Positions 9,201 to 17,772 of a stretch of 64,000 nt of DNA are shown here, piece after piece (the first letter of the stretch is position 1; each line of letters begins with the position of its first letter). The stretch is from Micrococcales bacterium (GTDB lineage Bacteria; Actinomycetota; Actinomycetes; Actinomycetales; Cellulomonadaceae), in assembly GCA_009779195.1 (NCBI GenBank), contig WRET01000003.1, positions 42,942-106,941 of the forward strand, read 5' to 3'. The notes under the pieces were generated by a model. That model saw nothing but the letters and a program-made list of their open reading frames with translations. It was not told where the DNA came from and did no database searches. A program made the translations under genes and the position numbers.

Positions 9201-10046
9201 ATGTCGACGACCACCACGACCCAGACCGGCCGTGACCTCCCGGTCGCGATCACCGTCGGCGTCGGTCTGCTCGTGCTGATCGGGGCGTCGCTGTACATCG
9301 TCAAGGAAGTTTTCGCCCTCGTCGCCATCATCGGGGTGTGCGCGGCGATGTGGGAGCTGGCTCTGGCGCTGCGCCGCAAAGACATCCACATCCCGGTGGT
9401 GCCGTTGCTCGTCGGGTCGGTCGGCATGATCGTCTCGTCGTACATCGCTGGGGCTGAGGCGCTGTTCGTGGCGTTCTTGCTCACCGTCGGCGGGGCGGTG
9501 GTGTGGCGGGTGCTCGACGGCAGCGGTGAACCTGCCCTGCGTGACGCCACCGCGTCGGTGTTCGCCGCAGCCTGGCTGCCGTTCCTCGCTGGGTTCGCCA
9601 TGCTCATGCTCCAGCCGTTGGACGGGGCGGACCGGGTCATGTTGTTCATCCTGGTCACCGTCGCCTCCGACACCGGCGGCTATGCCGTGGGGAGCCTGCT
9701 GGGCTCGCACCCGCTGGCCCCGAAGGTCAGCCCGGGCAAGACCTGGGAAGGGCTGGCCGGGTCGTTGGTCTTGGCATGTGTCATCGGTGTCGTGGGCACC
9801 AGCCCAGGTATCCCTGGCCTGATGAGCACCGAGCCGCAGGTCGGGGTGTTCCTCGGTGTCGCTGTGGTGATCACCGCGACGCTCGGTGACCTGGCCGAGT
9901 CCATGCTCAAACGTGACCTGGGTCTCAAAGACATGGGCCGGTTGGTGCCAGGGCACGGCGGGCTGCTGGACCGGCTGGACTCGTTGCTGCTCGCCGCCCC
10001 GGCGGCCTACCTGGTGCTCCACCAGCTTGTTCCGCCCGTGCTATGA
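9201..10046 (+). CDS. cdsA: Phosphatidate cytidylyltransferase
   Basis: CDP-diacylglycerol synthase, an integral membrane enzyme feeding phospholipid synthesis. The 281 residues contain about eight hydrophobic segments, and the CDS signature region is seen near the C-terminus in [44 protein letters not shown] is the other conserved loop. The stop overlaps the rlmN ATG by four bases. Confidence 0.95.
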   Translation: MSTTTTTQTGRDLPVAITVGVGLLVLIGASLYIVKEVFALVAIIGVCAAMWELALALRRKDIHIPVVPLLVGSVGMIVSSYIAGAEALFVAFLLTVGGAVVWRVLDGSGEPALRDATASVFAAAWLPFLAGFAMLMLQPLDGADRVMLFILVTVASDTGGYAVGSLLGSHPLAPKVSPGKTWEGLAGSLVLACVIGVVGTSPGIPGLMSTEPQVGVFLGVAVVITATLGDLAESMLKRDLGLKDMGRLVPGHGGLLDRLDSLLLAAPAAYLVLHQLVPPVL

Positions 10047-11143
10047 GCGGACCTGGAGTTCGCGAGGGCCTGCTACCAGGTGTGCCGTTGCACTTGGCAG
10101 ACCTGACACCGCAGGGCCTGGTCGAGGTTGTCGCCGGGCTCGGCCAGCCAGCGTTCCGCGCCCGCCAGCTGGCCCGGCACTACTACGTCCACCTGACCTG
10201 CCAGCCGACGGACATGACCGATATCCCGCTGCCGGTGCGCCAGGTGCTCGCCGACGAGCTGGCGCCCACGCTGCTGACCGAGGTGCGCCAGAGCACCACC
10301 GACCGCGGCCGCACGCTCAAGACGTTGTGGAGCCTGGCTGACGGCGCCCGGATCGAGTCGGTGGTCATGCGCTGGCCGCGCCGTGCCACCGTGTGCGTGT
10401 CCACCCAGGTCGGCTGTGGTCTGGGCTGCACGTTGTGTGCCACGGGCGCTCTGGGGCTGACACGCAACCTGTCGACCGCCGAGATCGTCGAGCAGGTGCG
10501 TGCGGCAGCCCACGCGTTGGACGCCGGGGCGCTGGCCGGTGGTCCAGGGCGGCTGTCGCACGTGGTGTTCATGGGGATGGGTGAACCGCTGGCGAACTAC
10601 GCCCGGACGCTCGCGGCGGTGCGCGCCATCGTCTCGCCCGACGGGTTCGACATGGCCGCACGGCAGGTCACAGTGTCGACTGTCGGCCTGGTGCCCCAGA
10701 TCGACCGGCTCGCCGACGAGGGCGTACCGGTGACCCTCGCCTTGTCGCTGCACGCCCCCGACGACGAGCTGCGAACCGAGCTGGTGCCGGTCAACACCCG
10801 CTGGGACGTGGGGCAGGTGCTCGACGCTGGTCTGCGGTACTTCGAGGCGACCGGCCGACGGGTGTCGGTGGAGTACGCGCTCATCGGCGGCGTCAACGAC
10901 CAGCCAGCCCGTGCGGACCTGCTCGGCACACAGCTGACGCGGCGCGGGCGTGGCTGGGCGCACGTCAACCTCATCCCCGTCAACCCTGTGCGCGGATCAG
11001 CGTGGACCGCCCCCGACGCCAGCGCACAGGCACAGTTCGTGGCACGCTTACGTTCACGTGGTGTGCCCGCGACGGTGCGCGACACCCGTGGCAGCGACAT
11101 CGACGGTGCGTGCGGCCAGCTGGCCGGATCGGAGGACGAGTGA
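10043..11143 (+). CDS. rlmN: 23S rRNA/tRNA m2A methyltransferase RlmN
   Basis: Radical-SAM enzyme that makes 2-methyladenosine at 23S A2503 and tRNA A37. The CxxxCxxC cluster motif is in [12 protein letters not shown], the GMGEPLANY motif follows, and the C-terminal DIDGACGQL carries the second catalytic cysteine. 366 residues is normal. ATG 10043 overlaps the cdsA stop and the TGA overlaps the next gene's GTG, so the block is tightly coupled. Confidence 0.96.
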   Translation: MSGPGVREGLLPGVPLHLADLTPQGLVEVVAGLGQPAFRARQLARHYYVHLTCQPTDMTDIPLPVRQVLADELAPTLLTEVRQSTTDRGRTLKTLWSLADGARIESVVMRWPRRATVCVSTQVGCGLGCTLCATGALGLTRNLSTAEIVEQVRAAAHALDAGALAGGPGRLSHVVFMGMGEPLANYARTLAAVRAIVSPDGFDMAARQVTVSTVGLVPQIDRLADEGVPVTLALSLHAPDDELRTELVPVNTRWDVGQVLDAGLRYFEATGRRVSVEYALIGGVNDQPARADLLGTQLTRRGRGWAHVNLIPVNPVRGSAWTAPDASAQAQFVARLRSRGVPATVRDTRGSDIDGACGQLAGSEDE

Positions 11144-11694
11144 GCGGCACGATGTTCGCGACCGTACGCGGGTTCAAGCGCGGGTACGACCGTGACGAGG
11201 TCGACGAGTACTTCGCCCACGCTCGCCAGCAGTACGAGCACGCCCCGGCTGACGCGCTGAACAGCACCGACGTGCGGCGTGTGGGGTTCGACCTGGTCCG
11301 CGGCGGGTACGTCACCGGTGCGGTCGACGCTGCCCTCGACCGTCTGGAGCAGGCGTTCTTGGCCCGCACCCGCGCCGAGTTCGTCAACCGGTACGGCCAG
11401 AAGGCATGGATGGACCAGCTCGGCGAACAGGCTGGCACGTTGTACGGGCGGTTGCGCCGGCCCGACGGTGACCGCTTCTCACCGCCCCGCTACCGTGGCC
11501 AAGGTTACGAGCCAGCCGACGTGGACGCTTTGTGCCACCGTCTCATCGCCTACTTCGACAACGGCGCCAAGCTCAGCGCGGGGGAGGTGCGGTCGGCGAC
11601 GTTCCGTGCGCGGCGCGGCCAGAACGCCTACGACGAAGACTCGGTGGACGCATTCTTGGCGAGGGCAGTCGACGTGCTCCTCGGCGTGGAATGA
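11140..11694 (+). CDS. DivIVA domain-containing protein
   Basis: This 184-residue soluble protein begins [25 protein letters not shown], a typical DivIVA-domain start, and a second copy of the motif follows in [26 protein letters not shown]. Unlike true Wag31/DivIVA it lacks a long coiled coil. Its role is not established; related proteins sit in this locus in other actinobacteria. I chose GTG 11140 over the track start because it has GGAGG 4 nt upstream and overlaps the rlmN stop. Confidence 0.8.
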   Translation: MSGTMFATVRGFKRGYDRDEVDEYFAHARQQYEHAPADALNSTDVRRVGFDLVRGGYVTGAVDAALDRLEQAFLARTRAEFVNRYGQKAWMDQLGEQAGTLYGRLRRPDGDRFSPPRYRGQGYEPADVDALCHRLIAYFDNGAKLSAGEVRSATFRARRGQNAYDEDSVDAFLARAVDVLLGVE

Positions 11695-11701
11695 TGGCTA
11701 G

Positions 11702-12892
11702 GTGAGCCGCCGCAGCGTCGTCCTCCTTGGTTCGACCGGGTCCGTGGGGACCCAGGCCGTCGAGGTGGTGCTGGCCAACCCTGGACGTTTTGTCGTCACT
11801 GGTCTTGCGGCAGGTGGAAGCGACCCCCTGCGCCTGGCCATGCAGGCCGCCGCGCTGGGCGTGGGCTCCCTGGCCGTGGCCGACCCGACAGCTGTGGACG
11901 CGGTCCGTGACGCCCTCGAGCTGGTCAGCTCGCGCCACCACGGCTGGTCAGCCAAGTCCGTGGAGGTTCTCGCCGGTGCTGACGCCGCTTCCGAGCTTGC
12001 TGGTCGTCCTGCCGATGTGGTGCTCAACGCCGTCACTGGTGCCCGCGGCCTGGCCCCGACGCTGGCGGCGCTGGCCGCTGGTACGGTCCTGGCGCTGGCG
12101 AACAAGGAGTCGTTGGTCGTCGGTGGTCCACTGGTCCAGAGGGCCAGGGCCCGGCCCGGGCAGATCGTCCCGGTGGACTCCGAGCACTCGGCTATCGCCC
12201 AGTGCATGCGCGCAGGCACCCACTCGGAGGTGCGCCGGCTGGTCCTGACAGCCTCCGGCGGCCCGTTCCGCGGGTGGTCGACCCGTCAGCTGGCCGCCGT
12301 CACCCCCGCCCAAGCGTTGGACCACCCCACGTGGTCCATGGGTCCGGTTGTGTCGGTCAACGCTGCGACCATGGTGAACAAAGCGCTCGAGCTCATCGAG
12401 GCCCACCTGCTGTTCGACGTGCCGATCGAGAACATCGTGGTCGTCGTGCACCCCCAGTCCATCGTGCACTCGATGGTCGAGTTCGTCGACGGGGCGACGA
12501 TCGCGCAGGCGTCCCCGCCGGACATGCACCTGCCGATCGCCCTGGCGCTGGGCTGGCCAGACCGCGTCGACGACTCTGTGCCGCCGTGTGTGTGGTCTGA
12601 ACCGACCTCGTGGACTTTCGAACCCCTCGACGAGGAGGTCTTCAGCGCCGTGCGCCTGGGCCGTGCCGCCGCCGCTGCTTCGGCCACCCACCCTGCTGTG
12701 CTCAACGCGTCGAACGAGGTCTGCGTGGACGCGTTCCTCGCAGGGAAGATCGCTTTCTTGGACATCGTCGCGACGGTCGAACGGGTCCTGGCTGAGCACA
12801 ACGGCACCTCAGCGCGCTGGGTCACCCTCGACGACGTGCTCGGCGCCGACGCTTGGGCGCGGGCCCGGACTGCTGAGATCTTCGACCTGTGA
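11702..12892 (+). CDS. dxr: 1-deoxy-D-xylulose 5-phosphate reductoisomerase
   Basis: Second enzyme of the MEP isoprenoid pathway, making 2-C-methyl-D-erythritol 4-phosphate with NADPH. Nucleotide-binding LLGSTGSVGTQAVEVV is at the N-terminus. ALANKESLVVGG, VPVDSEHSAIAQC and LTASGGPFRGW are DXR signatures, and the C-terminal region has NASNEVCVDAFL. 396 residues is normal. It starts with GTG 7 bp after the DivIVA-type gene and converges on the Hsp70-like gene with only an 8-bp gap. Confidence 0.96.
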   Translation: MSRRSVVLLGSTGSVGTQAVEVVLANPGRFVVTGLAAGGSDPLRLAMQAAALGVGSLAVADPTAVDAVRDALELVSSRHHGWSAKSVEVLAGADAASELAGRPADVVLNAVTGARGLAPTLAALAAGTVLALANKESLVVGGPLVQRARARPGQIVPVDSEHSAIAQCMRAGTHSEVRRLVLTASGGPFRGWSTRQLAAVTPAQALDHPTWSMGPVVSVNAATMVNKALELIEAHLLFDVPIENIVVVVHPQSIVHSMVEFVDGATIAQASPPDMHLPIALALGWPDRVDDSVPPCVWSEPTSWTFEPLDEEVFSAVRLGRAAAAASATHPAVLNASNEVCVDAFLAGKIAFLDIVATVERVLAEHNGTSARWVTLDDVLGADAWARARTAEIFDL

Positions 12893-12900
12893 GCCGGTCG

Positions 12901-14742
12901 TCAGGGCGAGCTGGTCGGACGGTGGGTGCGGGTCGACATGGGGGTCGGTGTCGGTGTCGGCGACGGGGATGACGACGACTCTTCGGCCAGCTTGGCGGCG
13001 TCGGACTCTTCGATGACACCGTACTTGTCGCGGGTCTCGGGGGTGGTGACGATGCAGTACGGGACGTCTTTGTAGCAGTAGGTGGTCTTGCCGTCTTCGG
13101 TGTAGACCGTGCCCCGCTCGACACCGTCGACCGTCCAGGTAGTGGTCTCGGACTCTGGGCCCAGGCTCTCGGCGGCGGCCTCAGCGCTGGGGAAGCGCAG
13201 GATGACGCTGCCGTCGTCGTCGGCGGTGCAGGCAAACCGCTCGATATCGCCCTTGGAACCAGCAGCCGTCTCGGTGCAGGTCGGCTTGGCAGCGCCAGGC
13301 ACAGGGGGGAAGGCCCTCATCACTCCGTCGAGGCCTGTGAGCTTGGGATAGCTGACGTCGTGCATCGGCCCGTCCGAGGGGTCGACCATCGCCGGGGCGG
13401 TGGCGATCTGCGTGCCACCGCGAGGGTTGGCGTCGTAGTACCAGCTCGTACCGACAACACCCATGACCACGAGCGCCGCCGCAGCAGCCACAGGCACGCC
13501 CATGTGGTCGAACAGGGACGCGCGCCGCACGGGGCGAGGCTGCGCCCGCACGATCCGCAGGGTGGGGTCACCGGCCTCAGGGTCGGCCAACAGCATCGTG
13601 TCGGGGGTGCGCAGGGCGCCGGTGGCCACGACGAACTGGGGGTCGCGCAGGCAGGTCACGTCAGTCCCAGCAGCGTCGCGCACAGCGGCGACGACCGCGG
13701 GGGTGGCTGTTGCGCCGCCGGTGAGGTACACAGCGGCCGGCTCGTCGGTCCCTGCGGCAACCATGGTGTTGGTGACCAGGGCGGCGATACGGCGCGCAAG
13801 ACCAGCGACGAGGGTCTCGAACTCCTCGACGGTGATGGTGATGGTGATCTCGTCCCCGCCAGCAGGGGCGACACCGATCTGGGCGCTGGGCTCGGTCGAC
13901 AGGGCGTGGCGGGCAGCGCGTACCGCGGCGCGTACGGTGATGGCCGTGCCCAGGTTCTGCGGCTGGCGCAGCTGGCGGACCAGGTCGGTGTGGCCTGAGG
14001 TGACCAGCCGGTCGGTGGTCCACGAGTACAGCAGGTCGTCGAGGCGGTCACCGCCGACCCCGTCGTCAGACCCGTGGGCGATGACGACCGGTTCGTCGGC
14101 GACGGTGTCCACCACTGCCACGTCAGCGCTGCCAGCACCGACGTCCACAACCACCACAGGTGCGCCAGGCGTCAGCGGCGCAACACCCTGCGCATGCAGG
14201 ACCGCCACCGGCTCGGAGAGCACGAAGACCTGCTCAGGGGCGAGCCCTGCCAGGCGTGCGGCGTGCGTCAGCCCCCACACCTGCGCCCTGTTCCACCCCT
14301 GCGGGTGGGTGAGCACGACACACTTGGGGTTGGTGCCCCCCGCGGCGCGCATCGACCGTACGCACACGACGTCGAGCACCTGCGCGGCGATCTGCTCGGG
14401 GGTGACCAGGTGTTCACCGAGCACCAGCGGTTCTTGGCCCAGCCGGGCTTTGGGCGAACCGACGAAGGTGTTCGGGTGGAGCGCATGGGCGTCCAGAGAC
14501 ACCTGCCCGGCTTCCCACTGCCCTTCGGCCAGGAGCACCGCTGACGGCATCGTCTGCGACTCTACGTCGAGCTTGACCTTGTCCACGTCCCCTGAGGGCC
14601 ACCGGATCGCTGCCGCGGTGGTGGCCGTCCCGAGGTCGACCGCGAGGACCCAGTCCGCGGACTCGTCGAGCTCCGCAGCCAAGCCGTCGTACGGTCCCGG
14701 TCGTGCACCTGCGTCCACGACTGGACCAGGAGACTTCTTCAC
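12901..14742 (-). CDS. Membrane-anchored Hsp70-like protein with extracytoplasmic tail (copy 1)
   Basis: The 613-residue protein starts at GTG 14742 (AAGGA 7 nt upstream); the track's longer start has no support. Residues about 30-395 form an Hsp70/actin-type ATPase. Phosphate-1 motif is LAVDLGTATTAAA, phosphate-2 is VVVDVGAGSADVAVVD, and the adenosine motif is YLTGGATATPAVV. One membrane segment follows (about 409-432, VAAAAALVVMGVVG), then about 180 residues outside the cell with four cysteines and a Ser/Pro/Thr-rich end. There is no substrate-binding domain of DnaK type. It is clearly paralogous to the gene at 35595 in the ATPase part but not in the tail. Function unknown. Confidence 0.8.
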   Translation of the reverse strand: MKKSPGPVVDAGARPGPYDGLAAELDESADWVLAVDLGTATTAAAIRWPSGDVDKVKLDVESQTMPSAVLLAEGQWEAGQVSLDAHALHPNTFVGSPKARLGQEPLVLGEHLVTPEQIAAQVLDVVCVRSMRAAGGTNPKCVVLTHPQGWNRAQVWGLTHAARLAGLAPEQVFVLSEPVAVLHAQGVAPLTPGAPVVVVDVGAGSADVAVVDTVADEPVVIAHGSDDGVGGDRLDDLLYSWTTDRLVTSGHTDLVRQLRQPQNLGTAITVRAAVRAARHALSTEPSAQIGVAPAGGDEITITITVEEFETLVAGLARRIAALVTNTMVAAGTDEPAAVYLTGGATATPAVVAAVRDAAGTDVTCLRDPQFVVATGALRTPDTMLLADPEAGDPTLRIVRAQPRPVRRASLFDHMGVPVAAAAALVVMGVVGTSWYYDANPRGGTQIATAPAMVDPSDGPMHDVSYPKLTGLDGVMRAFPPVPGAAKPTCTETAAGSKGDIERFACTADDDGSVILRFPSAEAAAESLGPESETTTWTVDGVERGTVYTEDGKTTYCYKDVPYCIVTTPETRDKYGVIEESDAAKLAEESSSSPSPTPTPTPMSTRTHRPTSSP

Positions 14743-14904
14743 GTCTGTCCTTCGGTGGTGGCCAGTCTTCGAAACTGAGCCTACCTCGTGTATCAGGTCG
14801 TTGAAACGAGTTCGAAGGTCCTGTTTTCCCCAGTTACCCTTTCGTGTGATGCCGCAGGCCTGCGCAGAGCTTCGGGAGCAGGAGCTCTCCACTAGCGTGA
14901 CCAC

Positions 14905-15870
14905 GTGGACACTCAGCTCAAGGTTGGCGACACCGACGAAGACACGCTGGTGGCCTTGCTCACCGCGCACCTGCCACCAGGTGACAGCACTCTGGTCGGG
15001 CCAGGCGACGACGCGGCGGTCGTCGCCACCAGCGACGGGCGGTTTGTGGTGACCACCGACGTCTTGGTCGAGGGCCAGCACTTTCGCCGCCAGTGGTCTT
15101 CAGGCGCCGACGTGGGGGTGCGCGCCGGTGTGCAGAACCTGGCCGACGTCGCGGCGATGGGCGCCCGTCCGACGGCCCTCGTCGTCGCTGTGACGTTGCC
15201 GGGCGACCTGCCGCTGGAGTTCGTCACAGGTCTGGCCGACGGTCTGGCTCAGGTGTGCAGGCCGCTGGGGGTTGGTGTCGTCGGCGGGGACCTGTCAGCC
15301 GGCCCGGTGGTCACCGTGGCCGTGACCGCCCACGGTGACCTCGAAGGACGCGGACCTGTCCTGCGCAGCGGCGCCCGCGCCGGCGACGCCGTCGCCCACG
15401 CAGGTGTCGCAGGGTGGTCGGCCGCTGGCCTGGCTCTGCTCACCGCTGACCTCGCCGGACACGACCGTGAGCTGGTGGCGGCCTACCTGCGCCCGTCGTC
15501 GCCTCTGGCAGCCGGCCCCGCAGCAGCCAGGGGCAGTGCCACCTCCATGCTTGACGTGTCCGACGGCCTGGTCCGTGACGCACGCCGGATCGCCACCGCG
15601 TCGGGAGTCTGCCTCGAGCTCGACGACCCCGCAGATGTCTTCGCCGACGACCTGGCCCGCCTTGCCCCAGCCGCGACCAGGTTGAGTACCACCGCCACGA
15701 CCTGGGTCCTCGGAGGCGGAGAAGACCACGGCCTCCTGGCCACTTTCCCTCCCGGTCCGCTCCCTGACGGTTTCCGGAAGGTCGGGCGCGTCGTCACCGG
15801 CTCAGGTGTCACGGTCGCAGGCGCGCCGCCACCACCGTCAACTGCTGGCTGGGACCACTTCTCGCGCTGA
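14905..15870 (+). CDS. thiL: Thiamine-monophosphate kinase
   Basis: ThiL phosphorylates thiamine phosphate to the coenzyme form. The 321-residue protein has the PurM/ThiL-fold features: LVGPGDDAAVV near the N-terminus, TTDVLVEGQHFRR, GVRAGVQNLADVAAMGARP and MLDVSDGLVRDARRIA. The GTG at 14905 is the start; the gene is divergent from the Hsp70-like gene with about 160 bp between them, which must hold both promoters. Confidence 0.95.
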   Translation: MDTQLKVGDTDEDTLVALLTAHLPPGDSTLVGPGDDAAVVATSDGRFVVTTDVLVEGQHFRRQWSSGADVGVRAGVQNLADVAAMGARPTALVVAVTLPGDLPLEFVTGLADGLAQVCRPLGVGVVGGDLSAGPVVTVAVTAHGDLEGRGPVLRSGARAGDAVAHAGVAGWSAAGLALLTADLAGHDRELVAAYLRPSSPLAAGPAAARGSATSMLDVSDGLVRDARRIATASGVCLELDDPADVFADDLARLAPAATRLSTTATTWVLGGGEDHGLLATFPPGPLPDGFRKVGRVVTGSGVTVAGAPPPPSTAGWDHFSR

Positions 15871-16007
15871 ACGTCACCCGCTGTGGTGGGTGCGGGCGGT
15901 GACCGTCGGACCACAAACCCGGTATCGCTCTCGGACAGCAGGTGAAAACGTCGTAGAAGACCGCTCGTGTCGGCCAGGGGCCAGGGGCCAGGTGGACAGG
16001 CGTCGGC
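15871..16007. other. thiL-rpmB convergent gap with hairpin and short tandem repeat
   Basis: Just after thiL, CACCCGCTGTGGTGGGTG can fold into a CACCC/GGGTG hairpin and may end thiL transcription, though no T-run follows. Further on, CCAGGGGCCAGGGGCCAGG is a short tandem repeat of a 7-bp unit near the rpmB 3' end. No ORF is supported here. Confidence 0.4.
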
Positions 16008-16199
16008 TCAGCCTGCCCGCTGGACCTTCCCGGCCTTGAGGCACGAGGTGCACACGTTCATACGCTTGCGGGTGCCGCCGACGATGACACGGACGCGCTG
16101 GATGTTGGGGTTCCAACGGCGCTTGGTCTTGACGTGCGAGTGCGAGACGTTGTTCCCGAAGGACGGGCGCTTGGCGCAGACGTCGCAGACGGCGGCCAT
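16008..16199 (-). CDS. rpmB: 50S ribosomal protein L28 (zinc-binding form)
   Basis: The 63-residue L28 starts [34 protein letters not shown]. Two CxxC pairs (CDVC and CTSC) mark the zinc-ribbon (C+) form rather than a cysteine-free paralog. I moved the start from the track's 16226 to ATG 16199, which has GGAGAG upstream. It is divergent from the DAK2 gene; rpmB next to DAK2-recG is conserved in many Gram-positives. Confidence 0.96.
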   Translation of the reverse strand: MAAVCDVCAKRPSFGNNVSHSHVKTKRRWNPNIQRVRVIVGGTRKRMNVCTSCLKAGKVQRAG

Positions 16200-16410
16200 G
16201 ATTACTCTCCAGTCTGTGCGCGCCACGTGTGCACGCGGCGGCGCGGCGCACGACGGCTCGCGCTGACGATTCGGATGCTGCCACGACGATGCTACGGGGC
16301 TGCGGACAACTGGGCGAGTCTAGCCCACCGGCGCGGGTACGCTCAAATGTGGGTGGTATGCGGCACAGTAGCCTCTGCCAGCGCAACCAACGAGCACCGG
16401 GAGGGACGGG

Positions 16411-17772
16411 GTGGGTCGCGAGACACGGCTCGACGGTGCCCTGGTGCACGCCTGGGCCGACGCGTGCGTGCACCGGCTGCGCGAGGTCGCGCCGCGGATC
16501 GACGCGCTCAACGTCTTCCCCGTCGCCGACGCCGACACCGGGCAGAACGTCACCTGCACCTTCGCCGGGGGCCTGGCTGCTGTCGCCGCGTCGCCAGGTG
16601 ACTTAGCTACTGCGGCGCGTGTGCTGGCCTCCGGTGCCCTGCGCCAGGCGCGGGGGAGCTCGGGGGTCATCATGTCGGGCTGGTTGGCCGGGCTCGCCGC
16701 CGGACTGGCACAGACCGCCCCCAGTGACGTCGCCCGCCTGGGCGCCGCGCTGGGGTCAGCAGCCGTCGGCGCGCGCAGGGCTGTGGCCGACCCCTGGGAG
16801 GGCACCATCCTGGAGGTCGCCGAACAGGTCGCCGCAGCGGTCGCCCAGCGCGCCCAGGACCCGCAGGTGGTGCTCGCAGACCTGTTGCCCGGCCCCCTGG
16901 ACGAGGTCCGCACAGCCTTGCCCGCCACATCTGCGCACCACCCGGTGCTGGCATCGGCCGGGGTCGTCGACGCCGGTGCGTGCGCACTGCTCGTCGTGCT
17001 GGAGGTGCTCGCCGCCCTGCTCGCCGGCGAACCGTGCGACCAGGCAGGGCAGTGGTTGCCGCCGCCAGCAGCGGTGCGCACCGACCACCACGACGAGTCC
17101 AGCGCGGCCTTCGAAGTCATGCTGCACGTCACGGTGGAGGTGGACTGCACCGAGCTTGCCACCACGGGGTCGGCCGCGGCCGTGACGGGGATGGGTGACG
17201 AGTGGCGCACCCACGTCCACACCGACGACCCGGCCACGGCGCTGGGGCTCGTCGCTCCCGACGAGCTGCGTCTTGGTGTGGTCAGGGCGATGACCACCGA
17301 CGGCACCGGGCTCGTCGTCGTGACGTCTGATGCTGGCCTGGCGGGTTGGTACGCCGACGCTGGGGCGGTCGTCGTCGTCCCCGGTGGGGCAGCCGTCCCT
17401 GGCCAGCTACGTACCTTGCTACGTGCCGCCGGACGCCACGTCCTGGCCACCGACCCGGGGCTCGCCGAAGCGGTCGGCGCCCGCACTGCCGACCCGGTAC
17501 GTGCCGCTGTCGCGTGTCTTGCCGCCGACACCGCCGAGGACGTCGCCGCCGTGCTGGACCGGGTGCGCACCACCATGACCGACGACCCCGACCCGACCGC
17601 CGCGCTGGCGGCCCTGTGCGGCGCGACCCCTGACGCTGAGGTGCTCACCGTCGTCCCGCGTGACGGGGCCGAGCTGGACCTGGTCCGTGACCTGGCTGAC
17701 GGCTATGCGATGGAGCTGGTGCTCGTCGGCCCTGCGACCACCGGCGCGTTGTGGCGCCTAGGGGTCGATTGA
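16411..17772 (+). CDS. DAK2 domain protein (FakA/YloV-like)
   Basis: This 453-residue protein resembles FakA, the ATP-binding subunit of bacterial fatty-acid kinase, which works with a FakB lipid carrier. The N-terminal DhaL-like domain has LNVFPVADADTGQNV, the Mg-ATP binding motif (commonly DGDTG; here DADTG), and ARGSSGVIMSGWLAGLA. A second C-terminal region resembles the FakA middle and tail domains. It has GGGAGG before GTG 16411 and overlaps recG by one base. No FakB is in the window. Lipid kinase activity is an inference from family and synteny. Confidence 0.8.
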   Translation: MGRETRLDGALVHAWADACVHRLREVAPRIDALNVFPVADADTGQNVTCTFAGGLAAVAASPGDLATAARVLASGALRQARGSSGVIMSGWLAGLAAGLAQTAPSDVARLGAALGSAAVGARRAVADPWEGTILEVAEQVAAAVAQRAQDPQVVLADLLPGPLDEVRTALPATSAHHPVLASAGVVDAGACALLVVLEVLAALLAGEPCDQAGQWLPPPAAVRTDHHDESSAAFEVMLHVTVEVDCTELATTGSAAAVTGMGDEWRTHVHTDDPATALGLVAPDELRLGVVRAMTTDGTGLVVVTSDAGLAGWYADAGAVVVVPGGAAVPGQLRTLLRAAGRHVLATDPGLAEAVGARTADPVRAAVACLAADTAEDVAAVLDRVRTTMTDDPDPTAALAALCGATPDAEVLTVVPRDGAELDLVRDLADGYAMELVLVGPATTGALWRLGVD